Assembly: GCF_030247195.1 (NCBI RefSeq)
Contig: NC_080672.1
Location: 376,874,166-376,938,165, forward strand
DNA: 64,000 bases
Direction: 5' to 3'
From: Topomyia yanbarensis
Lineage: Eukaryota; Arthropoda; Insecta; Diptera; Culicidae
This document shows, piece by piece, positions 31,490-42,329 of the stretch (the first letter of the stretch is position 1; each line of letters opens with the position of its first letter). A program made the translations under genes and the position numbers. The notes below the pieces were generated by a model. It worked only from the letters and a program-made list of their open reading frames with translations, searched no databases and was not told the origin of the DNA.

Positions 31490-32650
31490 TTTTTGGTGCT
31501 TTTGACAACGTGTCTTTCGAATTTATTTTGGAAGTTATACGAGGTCATGGAGTACCTTCATTTATCAAGAACTGAATACACGCAATGCTTAGCAACCGAC
31601 ATCTGCGCTCATCGTTAAGACAAGTAGAGATAAGGAAACTGAGTGTCTGCGGATGTCCTCAATGTGGTGTGCTGTCACCACTTCTATGGAACCTTGTCGC
31701 CGATGGCTTGTGGAGGAAACTTGATGAGCTCGGGTTTCCGCGATATGGTTTCTCCGATGAATATCCTATAATGATCACCGGTATTTGCATTAACACACTT
31801 TTTGATTTGATGCAACCACCGTTATGTATTGTTGAGCAATGTTGGACTATCAGTTAATCCAAATAAAACATCAATGGTGCTTTTCACGCAACGGAGGATT
31901 CATCTGGAGCTCGTCCGTTGCAGTTCTTTGATTTTGAAATTATTATCGCAGATCAAGTTAAGTACATTGGGGTAATTCTTAACTCAACACTGAATTGGTT
32001 ATCTCATATCGATTTCAGCTTTCATGACCATAGGCCAATGTAGAAAGGATTTCGGCAAGCCAAGTACATTCAGTGGATCTACACAATTGTTAGTCCAATA
32101 CTGGCATACGGGTCCCTTGTTTGGCGGCTGAAGTTATGACAATCCAATGGAATTTTAACCATCTTCAGAGGATTATCTTGATGACGATGACTGGTGCGTT
32201 CTCAACAACACAGAGGCACTGGAACACTCTTGAACATAAAACCACTATATGTATTTTTAAAACTTTTTTGGAACTTTCAATGTGCGAATTCCTCTCCGCG
32301 AGGAATAGCTGTCTGGCTGGATGGAGCGACAACTTGACGAATATGTATTTTGTTATACGGACGGTTCTTTGTTGGAGTGTTGAACCGGTGCTTGTGTCTA
32401 TTGTCGTGAAATGAGATTACACCAATCTCATTCGTTTGGTAGATGCTGTACCGTATTCCAAGCAGAACTCTTTGCGATTATGTGTGGCGTACAATCAGCA
32501 CTTCAACAGGAAATCTACGGTAGAGTAATCTATTTTTGCTCTGACAGTCAGGCTGCCTGAAAGCACTAAGTTCGACAGATTCGAGACTATAATTAGTAAT
32601 TGCATGTCGAACCCAAGTCGAAGAACTTAGAATTTCAAATGCTATCTACC
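31490..32650 (+). pseudogene. LOA-like LINE reverse transcriptase/RNase H remnant
   Basis: Pieces in order: GAFDNVSFEFILEVIRGHGV (RT motif A) at 31495; MLSNRHLRSSL; CGCPQCGVLSPLLWNLVADG at 31648 (family motif GCPQGGVLSPLLWNLV); YGFSDEY where YADD is expected at 31742; NPNKTSMVLFT at 31857; then IQWIYTIVSPILAYGSLVW near 32074-32124. RNase H-like pieces are YTDGSL near 32354 and QAELFAIMCGVQSALQQE, RVIYFCSDSQAA near 32461-32555. Frameshifts and stops throughout. The loss of the second catalytic Asp makes it inactive even without them. The GCPQGG form and the RNase H domain favour the LOA group. Confidence 0.7.
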
Positions 32651-32677
32651 TTCTGTGGGTACCCACAGCGGGTGTTG

Positions 32678-32870
32678 ATATATCCGCTCATCGAGAAATG
32701 TCCATTATTCCTTTGGTAGTGAAGAATACTTCCGTATTGTCTATGTTCTCTTTGTCGTTATTTTCCTTATCCCTTAGCTTTCCACTTCCTCAATCCTTCC
32801 CATCAGGAAAAAAATTAAAAACCAAATCACGGTAAGGCACAAATCTCCGATCAACATGGGGAACGTACCA
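32678..32870 (+). mobile_element. 3' untranslated region of the LOA-like remnant
   Basis: It follows the RNase H remnant directly and matches 8815-8985 (GAAGAATACTTCCGTATTG, AAGGCACAAATCTC). Confidence 0.6.
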
Positions 32871-33522
32871 TTTCAGCCAGTCGCAACTGATTCCTGATGA
32901 TTCCTGCTTTTTTTCCAAACCGAGCATTTTCAAACTAATTCAACAAACGATAAATCGATCATAAATTCTCGGCAGCCGGCTGCCCAGTGCAATAAAGACG
33001 TGATAACACTACGTAGATCGTATCAGTTATCAAAGTGAATCCAGATCTGTGTAACTGTTTACCCATCCTACTAATAAAAACTCCTTCTCGTAGCAAACGT
33101 GGATATGCAGATGTATATACGGGATTTATATGATATCACCTTATATGTTTGAGATAACAAAAAAGCAAAGTCATTTGCATTAAGTACGTAAATCAATAGG
33201 ACGTCTCAGAGCGTTTCGTATTGTTTATTATTATTTTTTATTTTATGGTTGATTCAATCTAGAAACGTGTACCTCACAAAATAGGAGGAGCTTCTTGTCA
33301 AGTGGCTGTGCAGTTTTAAAAATCAATATTTTTACTGATTAAAATTATAAAAATATAGTGTTAGCATAGCGTAGCTTAGGTAGAGTGCCCGTAGTTGCAC
33401 TTTGTGCCGAAACAAAAATTAACTGTACCGAAAGCTTTAATTAGTATGACGAATACACTAACAGTTTCACGCGCGCGTCGTTCGTTCCCCTTCCCTGTCA
33501 GCATACGACCAACAGATCTTCA
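32871..33522. other. no gene seen
   Basis: Unclassified intergenic sequence. Confidence 0.35.
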
Positions 33523-33524
33523 CT

Positions 33525-33825
33525 AAGGGATCATCCATAAATGACGTAGCATTATACGAGGGAGGGGGGAATTTTGTATTTTGTGATGATGTGTGACGAC
33601 AGGGGGGTAGGGGGTCATGTCATGCTACGTAGCTTTTTTAAAGGGGGATAACTAACATAGTTTTTTATTTTTTTTAATTTTAGGGTGACAAGGGGGGGTG
33701 GAGAATTACCGTCAAGCTACGTAAGTACCCCCACGTATTTTGAGGTTTGTAACGAAATGCTACGATGGGGGAGGGGGGTGTTAAAAATCACTCAAAAATG
33801 CTACGTCATTTATGGATCGTCTCTA
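33525..33825. mobile_element. MITE with 27-bp inverted ends
   Basis: GGGATCATCCATAAATGACG at the left and CGTCATTTATGGATCGTCTC at the right are inverted with few mismatches. The interior is G-run rich. CTAA stands at both borders, compatible with a TA-type target duplication. About 300 bp, no coding capacity of its own. Confidence 0.75.
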
Positions 33826-33829
33826 ATGT

Positions 33830-34510
33830 CGCTTCCACTCAAAGCGGAACTGAGCCAGGCTCCAACCCCAACCGCTATCAAAATGTATGAACTGACAACG
33901 ATCTGGGCCAGTTGTGTTATAAATTAGGTCTCGTTAGTAGTTGAAATAACAAAAATTTATAACAAGTAACAATGCGAGATATAGTTTTGAAATATTTCTA
34001 TTGTGTGTTTCTGATCGGGATGTGTAAAAAAGAAATAATCATTTTGATGCCTCAAACATTCATATCGTGCACCGTACAGGTTTATGTACATCGAGCACTC
34101 GCAGACTCATTCATCTCTCGCATTCTATCATACTCACGAAACTTAGAGCCGTTGTCTCAGCTCTCCTGTGCCCTTTTGCAGCAGTGTGCCACAGCCATTT
34201 TGCCATCTTCGTCCCTATTTTGCAGTCTTATATATGCTACATTTGCTCCGATCAACGAAGGTGTACGGTAGCACAACCATGAGCAACCAGTGCCGCTGAC
34301 ACATTAAGCTGACGATGCACAGTGTTTTAAAACGTCATTTTTGTGCTCAAGATTAATAGCATCTAAACCGTTAACTTTAACGATATAGTCTGTTCGGAGA
34401 AGTTTTTACCTTTATGATCCACAGAACTATATATATATATATTTTAGTGATTAATTTACTAATTAATTTAATATGCGAAATTTATTTCCTGAATCAATTA
34501 AGATAAAAAC
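33830..34510. other. no gene recognised
   Basis: Two overlapping short frames at 33972-34282 without motifs; a TATATATATATA run at 34429-34442. Confidence 0.35.
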
Positions 34511-34513
34511 TAT

Positions 34514-34568
34514 GTGTCTTCAGCAAAGTTGTAGAAAATATCATCATAAAAGAAATTGCTGAAGACAC
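34514..34568. repeat. TCTTCAGCAAAGTT-type hairpin
   Basis: GTGTCTTCAGCAAAGTTG and AAATTGCTGAAGACAC are inverted with about 20 bp between. Same family as 9715, 42276 and 50869. Confidence 0.6.
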
Positions 34569-34622
34569 TATATATCTAGCTTTAACGTTATGGAGCATGT
34601 TATATGGTAAACACCTTAAAAT

Positions 34623-34894
34623 TAATGTTTCAAAAATTTTCTTCCATTTAATTCCACTATGTTTTTATAGTTAGATGCACTTGCACTTCACTATTTAACA
34701 GATACCGGTATTTCGATTACTACTTGTAATCTTCTTCAGTGTTTGTATCAGTCTATACTATACAGTCTATAAAAACACTGAAGAAGATTACAAGTAGTAA
34801 TCGAAATACCGGTATCTGTTAAATAGCGAAGTGCAAGTGCATCTAACTATAAAAACATAGTGGAATTAAATGGAAGAAAATCTTTGAAACATTA
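34623..34894. mobile_element. long hairpin, 122-bp arms, 28-bp loop
   Basis: 34623-34744 and 34773-34894 are inverted copies with about two mismatches noticed (CACT/AGCG at 34689 and the T-run near 34637). The 12-bp word ACCTTAAAATTA occurs at 34613-34624 and 34929-34940. The hairpin plus a 34-bp tail therefore looks like an insertion with a target-site duplication. No coding capacity. A transcript would form near-perfect double-stranded RNA. Confidence 0.85.
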
Positions 34895-35211
34895 CGTACA
34901 TTCCACTAAGACCTCCGTTCGCGTATATACCTTAAAATTAGTTTTTTCATGATAACTTTTTAGTCATTCATCATTCATTTTTCGGAATAATTGAAGCCAA
35001 GCAAGAAAAAATGCTTCGGAAAGAAATGAAATTCTCCACTTTGCATTCGATTAAATAGCACTTTTTACACCATTTTCCAATGGAAAATATAAAATTAGAT
35101 CTCGTATCGCACTCAACTACTTTGTAGCACAAATTTTCCTCTAAATTTAAGCACTTTACACACTATTAGGACGCGAAAAACGGCACGATTAATCAGCGTA
35201 TGTCTGCTCTT

Positions 35212-35475
35212 TAGAGATGGTCGGGTTTCAATTTTTTCGAATCCGAACCCGACCCGAACCCGAGAGCTTGAAAATTGAAAAACCCGAACCCGACCAAAAC
35301 CCGAAATTATAAAATTTGAAAAACCCGAACCCGACCCGAGCCCGAATATTTTTAAATTGAAAACCCCGACCCGAGAATGAAAATTTTCTAAAGCCCGAAA
35401 ACCGACCCGAACCCGAGAGTTTCAAAATTTGAGAACCCGACCCGAAGCAGAAAATTTAAAATTTGAGAAACCCCC
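35212..35475. repeat. CCCGAACCCGA repeat element, copy 1
   Basis: It starts AGAGATGGTCGGGTTT and continues with 40-60-bp irregular units of ACCCGAACCCGACCCGAACC followed by A/T-rich AAAATTTGAAAA. Strong strand asymmetry: C-rich on the plus strand. The right end is not defined. Confidence 0.7.
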
Positions 35476-36075
35476 TCCCAGCTCGACTGATTAATAAGGA
35501 GAATCAACCAAAGATCCCGAAGATTTTTAATTTTAGGTACCAGAGCTGGATCCCAAGCTCATCTAAGAATTATAGAATCACTCGAACCTGAAGTAGCACC
35601 ATACGCGTCCAGTAATATCTACCTCATTACTGGCGAGTAGAATTTGCAGTTATATTTACTATTATTGAGCGTCGAATTTGTAATGTTCTGAGAAACTTAT
35701 AAATCGTCGATATCTTAACCGGAAAGTAGGATAAATCGGCGGTTACCTCGAGGTAACCATGATTCCCCATGATCATGGGGAAACAAAAAGCTTAATGATG
35801 ACAGTTTCAAACAACCTTGCCCGTCGTACTTTACCAAAATTTCTTATTTTTTATTCAAAACCATTGCTGCAAGAGTAGTTTTGTATAATTTATTAAATTA
35901 AGCTATGACAATCAGCAATTCGTTTTTGACAGTTTACACGACGTCACCCGCGTTACTGGGTGGTACGATCCAACTTGTGTCGAAAGGTGTCAATCAAGAT
36001 TTTCTGACGCGTTCTTGAGGTAGTATTAGGACGATCGTCTATGATGGGGTACATAATTTCTTTAATGCTTTAGAT

Positions 36076-36305
36076 CAGTGATTCTCAACCTGGGGTCCTC
36101 GGACCCCTAGGGCCCCGTGAAGTCGTTGCTGGGGATGCACGAAGAAAAATATTTTTTCCAAATGGATATAGAATAGATATGTTTTCTAACAGACTGAAAA
36201 TGATATATGGATGGTATACAAAATCGATATTTAACCGTAGGGGTCCGCAGCAACCCAGAGTGATTCCTAAGGGGTCCGTGGCATGCAAAAGGTTGAGAAC
36301 CACTG
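36076..36305. mobile_element. hAT-like MITE with 8-bp TSD
   Basis: 230 bp with terminal inverted repeats CAGTGATTCTCAACCT and AGGTTGAGAACCACTG (one mismatch in 16). The perfect 8-bp duplication CTTTAGAT lies at 36068-36075 and 36306-36313. The terminal sequence CAGTGGTTCTCAACC and the 8-bp duplication are hallmarks of hAT (Charlie-type) elements. Frames on both strands are not genes. Confidence 0.92.
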
Positions 36306-36313
36306 CTTTAGAT

Positions 36314-37020
36314 ATTGCGGTATGCGCGCCACTAGAGATGCTTCGACATCTCCGATGGAGTTCTCGGAACGACTCTAAACTTCTACAAACTCGCTAATGG
36401 GTCATTTTTGGGATCAATTCATTGAGATCGTGGAAATGTATATATTCTCATGAAGGAATCGTGATCATGCAAAAGTCCAGCCCGGGGACAATCTGATGGA
36501 AAGTACATGAATTTCCACGATCTTAAGGAATTGATCGCAAAAATATTGTGTGTTCTGTTCAAGCCTTTAGCAGATTTGTAGAATTATATAAAAGTGTGTG
36601 AAAGTAAAAAGTGTGTTTTGTAACGTATGTTATGAACGCCATCAGTGCATCTAGCGCTGGTACCACAATCCTTCAAATTTATCTCGGTGGAGATCTAACG
36701 TGTCCTTCATTTGCTCTCAGCATATCTGCTAACCCTTGCTGAATCAATGACGGCCAGAAACCTGGCGCAAAGGTTTCATTCAGAAACTCGGTACCTGGGG
36801 AGATGTTGGTTCAAATCCAAAATTTTTCGTCATTTATAACCTTGGTTTATTTTGTTTTAAGTTTTTTTTTTATTAAAAGTGGAAAAATGCTGCTATTCAA
36901 AGGGTATTTCTGAAAACTTTTCGAATGTTTGCGACTGTCATCTATTCGTATCACGAAGTAAAGTGAATCACTACAAAAAGACTCTGGATGTCGTGTATAG
37001 ACGTAAACAGCGTCAACGTC
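36314..37020. other. no gene seen
   Basis: Unclassified sequence between the hAT MITE and the second CCCGAACCCGA element. Confidence 0.35.
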
Positions 37021-37029
37021 AAATGTTTG

Positions 37030-37287
37030 GGTTTGATTTGTTCGAAATCCGACCCGAACCCGAAAATTCCCAATTCGAAAAACCCGAATCCTGCCCGAAC
37101 CCGAAAGTTTAAAATCTCAAAAACTCGGACTCGATCTCAAAAACTCGGACTCGACCCGAGAATTTCAAATTTGAAAACCCGGAACTCGACCCGAACCCGA
37201 GAAGTATAAATTAACAGAACCCGAACCCGACCCGAAACCGGTGGGGTTGGGTTTCGGGTCCAAAAACCCGAACCCGACCATCTCTCT
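37030..37287. repeat. CCCGAACCCGA repeat element, copy 2
   Basis: Same units and orientation as the copy at 35212. It ends ACCCGAACCCGACCATCTCT, the inverse of the AGAGATGGTCGGGTTT start of copy 1. The complete element therefore has matching inverted ends, each copy here preserving a different one best. Confidence 0.7.
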
Positions 37288-37338
37288 TTCTCATATCCAA
37301 AAATCATTTTAAAAAAAACTTCAAATTTGTTATAGAAT

Positions 37339-38350
37339 GGGTAGAGCATCTCACTGTACTCAAATAGAACGAGTTTTGGTACGAAATTTTATTCAAGAAA
37401 ATAAGACGTACAAATAAATCGAGAATACATTTCGGCATTCCGAAAACTTCGTTACAAATGCCTTAAAACCTTTGAAAAAAGGAAATACGCAAAAAAACCC
37501 AAGAAAACATCTACAGCAACTGACCATCGTATTGCAATATTAGCGAAATCTGATCCATTCGCGTCATACAAGACTAATTCAGCACAAATTGAAAATGTGG
37601 TAAGTTCGAGAATAGTTCGCCATAGGCCGTAAAATTCCAATCTTCCAGAAAGAATTGCTAAGAAGGTTCCACTATTGCGAAGCACTTTTGCTCGAAGAAA
37701 TATGCAACTTGCTTTTCAACAGTTTTAATGGGCCTGGTTTAGAAGCAATAAAAAATGGCGACTTATCCTTTGGAGGGACGAATCGAAGATAAACCTGTTT
37801 TCCTTCGATGCACAACGAAACGTTAAACGTCGACAGTGCAAAGAGTTTGATCTGCGACACACGCAAAATATGGTAACGCACGGAGGTGAGAACAACGAGG
37901 TTTGGGGCTGCTTTTCGTGGAATGATGCAGGCCCTATTTTTCGCAAGACCACTATAGTGGCCAGATTCGAATGCAAGGCTAAAGGATAAATATCCTAAAG
38001 GACGTCATGCAGTCTTATGCAAAAGATAACGTGCTTTTATACGACATTTTCAGCAAGATATTGATCGAAAACACATATCGAAGTATGTAAAGGAATGATT
38101 TCGGTATAATAAAGTGACTATAATTTCAGACCCTGCCAATTTCTCTGTCATCAATTCCTTAGAATATCTACGGAATGTACTTAAAAAGCAGTTATTCGGT
38201 AAAAATTTCATAAATAAGGATCCTTTGTGGGAAGCAGCTTAAAAGGAATGGTACGCTATACCAACGGAAACTTATCAGTGGTTGAATGATGCAATGCCTA
38301 GACGAATGAATAAAATTTGGTTGAATAAGGGAGGTTTCGCAGGTTACTAG
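37339..38350 (+). pseudogene. Tc1-like transposase pseudogene
   Basis: A DDE transposase of the Tc1/mariner superfamily, cutting and pasting at TA. From 37339 the frame starts MGRASHCTQIERVLVRNFI (helix-turn-helix region). Further pieces: WRLILWRDESKINLFSFDA at about 37762 (first catalytic Asp in WxDESKFNLF); VWGCFSWNDAGPIF at about 37901; FQQDIDRKHISKYV at about 38050 (FQQDNDPKHTS, second Asp); INSLEYLRNVLKKQL at about 38150 (LNPIENLWNVLK, third acidic residue); and W then TETYQWLNDAMPRRMNKIW to the stop near 38350. Several frameshifts and nonsense codons. The right inverted repeat is present at 38601-38626; the left was not found. Confidence 0.85.
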
Positions 38351-38600
38351 TTGTTAAAAATATTAAAGTCGTATAATCATTGGATTTGAAGAATTTTAAT
38401 GCAATGGATTACAATACACTTATTTCATTGACCAGGTACTTTTTTGGATTTCATGGAGAAGAGTGAGTTACTATAGAGCATAACATTTAATTTAATTTAC
38501 AATTTACAAATGTTCTCTTTCATATTTACGACTGTGCCTAACTATAAATATTAGAATACAAAAATATTTTTAGAGAAAACTCAAAATTTCATTTTTTTCT

Positions 38601-38628
38601 CACACCTATTTTATTGACCAACAGTGTA
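38601..38628. repeat. right terminal inverted repeat of the Tc1-like element
   Basis: CTATTTTATTGACCAACAGTG followed by TA is the usual form of a Tc1/mariner right end (inverse of TACACTGTTGGTCAATAAAA). No matching left end was found within 700 bp before the transposase; the CCCGAACCCGA element stands there. Confidence 0.7.
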
Positions 38629-38639
38629 TCTACTTTTGG

Positions 38640-39570
38640 ATGTCCCGATAGAAAAAAACAATCATTTCGACATAAAGTGAGAAAATCACAGGCAAACTTC
38701 AAGCTAGGTACATCGAGAAAGAAAAAATATCGAGATACGGAGGATTTTACACGACCAATCTGAATGGACTTACGAAATACCTAATCGAGATAGAGAATAT
38801 CGAGCTAGGGAGAGTTAACTGTAGTTATGTTTCTTGCACACAGTGAAAACTTGATTTAGCTGTCAGTTGTTTGTGGTTTTAGCCACGTTGGTTAGCATCT
38901 TTGACAGTTAACCCAGTAATAGGATAGGTGGCATGGTTGTTCAGTGACCCTATTAATAAAATTCTATAAAATAATTTTTATTTGTCAGCATTGAATAATA
39001 TAAAAACACTGTACTTCGGCTTTGATTTATTGTGCGCAGATCTTAGGTTGAGAAGATCGGAATCTAATAGTTGATGGTCTAAAATAATTTACTCCTAGTT
39101 TGCCATCTTTGTCATAAAATCATAATTATGAAACGTTCCCAAAAACCACTTTAAAAAATGTGAGGTTATGGAATATCATAAAAAAATATTGATTTGGAGC
39201 AATACTATCTTATAAAGTACATTAAAATTGCATAAAGATGAAAGGATTCGTGAGCCTGCTTTTGAAATTCTTAAGCGTCCAATGGAATCCTTTATAAGGT
39301 TAATTCATACACCGTGATGTGTGACATGTCGGTGTGCTTTGTCCTCGTAAACTTGCGCTACTGCACTGAGTGCACACAGATCTGAAAATGTAGCAAAATC
39401 GACTTCCGGAGGGTTAATTTCCTACTTCATCATTTTACCCAGTACACTCATTCTGTTGGAATCGAATCAAGCAAAAACCAAACACAAATTAATGGAAGCG
39501 CACGGTATATTATTTCACAGGAAACCAACCATGCTGCGTACACCTCTCAATTGCAGAAAGTCCATATATT
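38640..39570. other. no gene seen; ATCGAGATA-rich words
   Basis: A stretch at 38708-38805 repeats TATCGAGATA, TCGAGATAG and TATCGAGCTAGG words, probably a small decayed element. The rest is unclassified. Confidence 0.35.
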
Positions 39571-39577
39571 CACCATA

Positions 39578-39898
39578 ATGATGGTTCTGATAGGTCAAAT
39601 CTGTAACATACTTTTTGTGTATGCGGAATACCGGGTCAACCACCGTCCATTCGGTCAGAGCTGCCGAAAGTTGTTCGACGGAAATAATGATCCGGTTGTA
39701 AACGAGTTGAAAAGCTGTTTTTCTCATGGGGATGTTCGTAATGATGATAGTACTTGGAAGAGTATATGCGTCGTCCTAATGGGGAGGGTTCCAGTACCAC
39801 CTAACGATACTGCATATCTGGAAATGAATTTCGTTGCTGAAAGGGATATGCTGCTTAGGATATACTACCTACAACAAGAAGCAAAACCGTTCTCGTAA
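39578..39898 (+). CDS. hypothetical small secreted protein
   Basis: From the ATG at 39578 (MMVLIGQICNILFVYA then EYRVNH), a 106-residue frame opens with a hydrophobic stretch like a signal peptide, cleavage plausible after VYA. The remainder is polar with three to four cysteines (SCRKLF, SCFSHG, SICVVL) and ends LQQEAKPFS. An acceptor-like site (CTCTCAATTGCAG at about 39543-39555) precedes it. No family is recognised. Further open frames on the same strand at 40143-40385 and 40563-40904 could be later exons or unrelated. Composition is gene-like compared with the surroundings, but without homology or transcripts this stays tentative. Confidence 0.35.
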   Translation: MMVLIGQICNILFVYAEYRVNHRPFGQSCRKLFDGNNDPVVNELKSCFSHGDVRNDDSTWKSICVVLMGRVPVPPNDTAYLEMNFVAERDMLLRIYYLQQEAKPFS

Positions 39899-40142
39899 TG
39901 TTGGGGCAATCAAAGAGCGCAAATCACACCAAGTTAGATCCTTTTACCTGTACTGGCGATGCTACAAAACCAGTCGGATAAAAATATATATTTTTCCAGT
40001 CCATTTACGTGGGCTTGTGCTGAGGTCCGTGGACGATGACGATTCTCATTTTCTGCAACGAAGTTTGACCCTTCGTTCCATACTATAAGGAACAACAAAA
40101 AATACATTGAGATCTTTCCACAGCACAGACTGAAACTGTAGC

Positions 40143-40385
40143 ATGGAGTGGAAGTTCTTGTTTGAATCAAGTGTTACAACGACCGGTCGGTGGTGGGTTG
40201 TTGTGTCACGTGAACAAGCATGCGGTGCGGTGTGGAAATCGTGGGACGGCAATAAAATGGTTTCCATCTGTGGCCCACAGCACATTCGCTTCAATAGGCC
40301 AGACGTTCTCGCTAGACCGACGGAAATGAAAAGGTACCTCGCTCAGGTAGACAAGCAGGAAGCTTTCGCTTTGCACTGGGTTTAG
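40143..40385 (+). CDS. hypothetical open frame, possible exon
   Basis: 80 codons from MEWKFLFESS to EAFALHWV. It is rich in Trp and charged residues and has no stop-rich texture. No recognised domain. It lies 245 bp after the secreted-protein candidate on the same strand. Could be chance. Confidence 0.22.
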   Translation: MEWKFLFESSVTTTGRWWVVVSREQACGAVWKSWDGNKMVSICGPQHIRFNRPDVLARPTEMKRYLAQVDKQEAFALHWV

Positions 40386-40562
40386 TCGAGTAGACTTGGG
40401 GGGAGTGTGAGGGTGTGGAATAGGGCCGAGAGTTTGTAATAAGGCGCGGTAGAAAACATAATTTAGACGTGTTTTACAGGGAAAAAAGGTTGCTCCAACG
40501 AGACTGTTTGCTATAAATTGGAATCATTTCAAAGCTTACATGAGTAGGCACTGGAAGAAAAT

Positions 40563-40904
40563 ATGGTCACCGTGGAATGGCACGTGTGCGATGTCATGCA
40601 CGAAGCGACACAGCAGGACAATTTATTTGATGCTGAAATTGAGACAACTAATAACGATGTAATGGGAGCGACGCTTAAAAAGTTATTAAAGGAATTCTGT
40701 GAAGGTTTCGAAACTCGTTCCAGCAGAGAACAAGCATATTTTCTAATGATTTATTCTCAATCGAAAAATAATTGGCCTCACTATTTGATGCACATTCCAC
40801 TTTTCTCAACAATGCACGCAGTGATGAACAGCTTGAAGAGTAACGTGAACAGTGGCGTTCCTATATTACTTCCTTGCGGAACTGCTGATTTGTCACAATA
40901 CTGA
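40563..40904 (+). CDS. hypothetical open frame, product unknown
   Basis: 113 codons from MVTVEWHVCDVMHEATQQDN to GTADLSQY. Mixed amphipathic composition with an acidic N-terminal third and a helical middle (LKKLLKEFCEGFETRSSRE). No family recognised. It is one of the longest non-repeat frames of this stretch and may be a decayed or partial gene. Confidence 0.28.
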   Translation: MVTVEWHVCDVMHEATQQDNLFDAEIETTNNDVMGATLKKLLKEFCEGFETRSSREQAYFLMIYSQSKNNWPHYLMHIPLFSTMHAVMNSLKSNVNSGVPILLPCGTADLSQY

Positions 40905-42270
40905 AAAAATCGCAAAGCATTCGTAGAACTCTAGCACACAATTGAGAGCTCAGGCAGTCAGAATTTTTTTCTTCAAGTTTGACGTTAAATTAAGAATATT
41001 TGAGCTTGTACATCTAAGTGACCTGTAGTAGGTGCTGGAGTTGATATATCCAGAAAAATCAAAATGCAGCAACACGAGTTCAATGTCAAAATAAAAGATT
41101 GATTCCTTGGTTTAAGCTTTACCATTCCAAGTTTTCAAAGTTCTAAAAAGTTTCGGGAATTAGAGAGGCTAAAATTTCAACTTAGACCAATTGCTTTTAA
41201 ATTTTCCCCAGTGTACCTTTCATCCTATAACCGCCAGATTGAACATCCCACGGCATCATTTATAATTAGGCCTCTTTTTATCAATGTACTGAACACGACT
41301 CGCGGCGTTTATATTACAAGCAACGGGAGTTGACAGTTATGCCAAAACACACTGACAGGTTTGAAATGATGCTATTCAGAACGCAGCTTGAATACCGCAA
41401 TTGCTGACGGCAATGGAATGATATTTGTCTGTAAATGAGTAATGTACATAACAGAACCGCGAACTACCATCAAATGCACAAACCACAATTGAGCTCTAAC
41501 ATCATTAAATATTCTGCCATCGCCATCGCCATCTCTGCTCCGTGTAGCCCAATCATCGGCAGCATTGCCGCAAATAAAATGACAGATGTCTGCGAGTTTG
41601 TTACTCTACCCCTATATATCTCGCTCACTCATCTACAGGCTCTCTCTCCATTGGCAAGAAACTGCCGCTCCAAAGAACCTATTCATTGGGCAATGTTTTA
41701 AATATTAAGAGCTTTCCGGTTCAACAAACCGAGCCAGCATCAGTCACCACACCGCCGGCGGAAACGGCGACGGCGGCGCTGCTGTCAACGATGCGACTGT
41801 CAACTAATGTCTGTGTATGTGGGTACGTGTATAAAGTTTGACCTCCGTTTCGCCGCCGGAAAACCAGCACTTTTGCGCTCGTGAAATGAATAGACCAACC
41901 AAGCCTACCTCCTAGGGACCCTCAAGCAATCGGTGGAGGATGGTGTCTCTTTTGATACGACGGCAGTCAGTGCTGGTACGGAGGCAGGGCCCTTTCCCGA
42001 TCGAGATGGTAAAAGTTTTTACCGTGGTAAACCCATCCTGGGGGAATCAACAAACGCAACTGGCGAAGTCGTGGCACAGTGTACAGTGGTCCAGAATGTA
42101 AATTTAGCAGGAATTTCAACTTTTTGCTGAAACTAAATAACTTAGCCATTAATGCGATTAGGATATTTGTTGTGATTTGCAAGGTCCTTCTTTTTGTTTA
42201 GACAGGAACTAGTTTGGTTATAATCTTAACAAAATTTGAAGGTGAACTTTTTAATAATTCGAGATAGAGC
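40905..42270. other. no gene recognised; GC-richer 41720-42120
   Basis: 41720-42120 is GC-richer than its surroundings, with a 65-codon frame at 41933-42130 (MEDGVSFDTT). It could be an exon or regulatory island, but splice sites and family matches are lacking. Confidence 0.3.
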
Positions 42271-42275
42271 TTGAC

Positions 42276-42329
42276 TGTCTTCAGCGAAGTTGTATAACAA
42301 CACATGTTAGAAATAATTTCAGAAGACAC
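42276..42329. repeat. TCTTCAGCAAAGTT-type hairpin
   Basis: TGTCTTCAGCGAAGTTG and AATAATTTCAGAAGACAC, imperfectly inverted; same family as 9715 and 34514. Confidence 0.5.
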
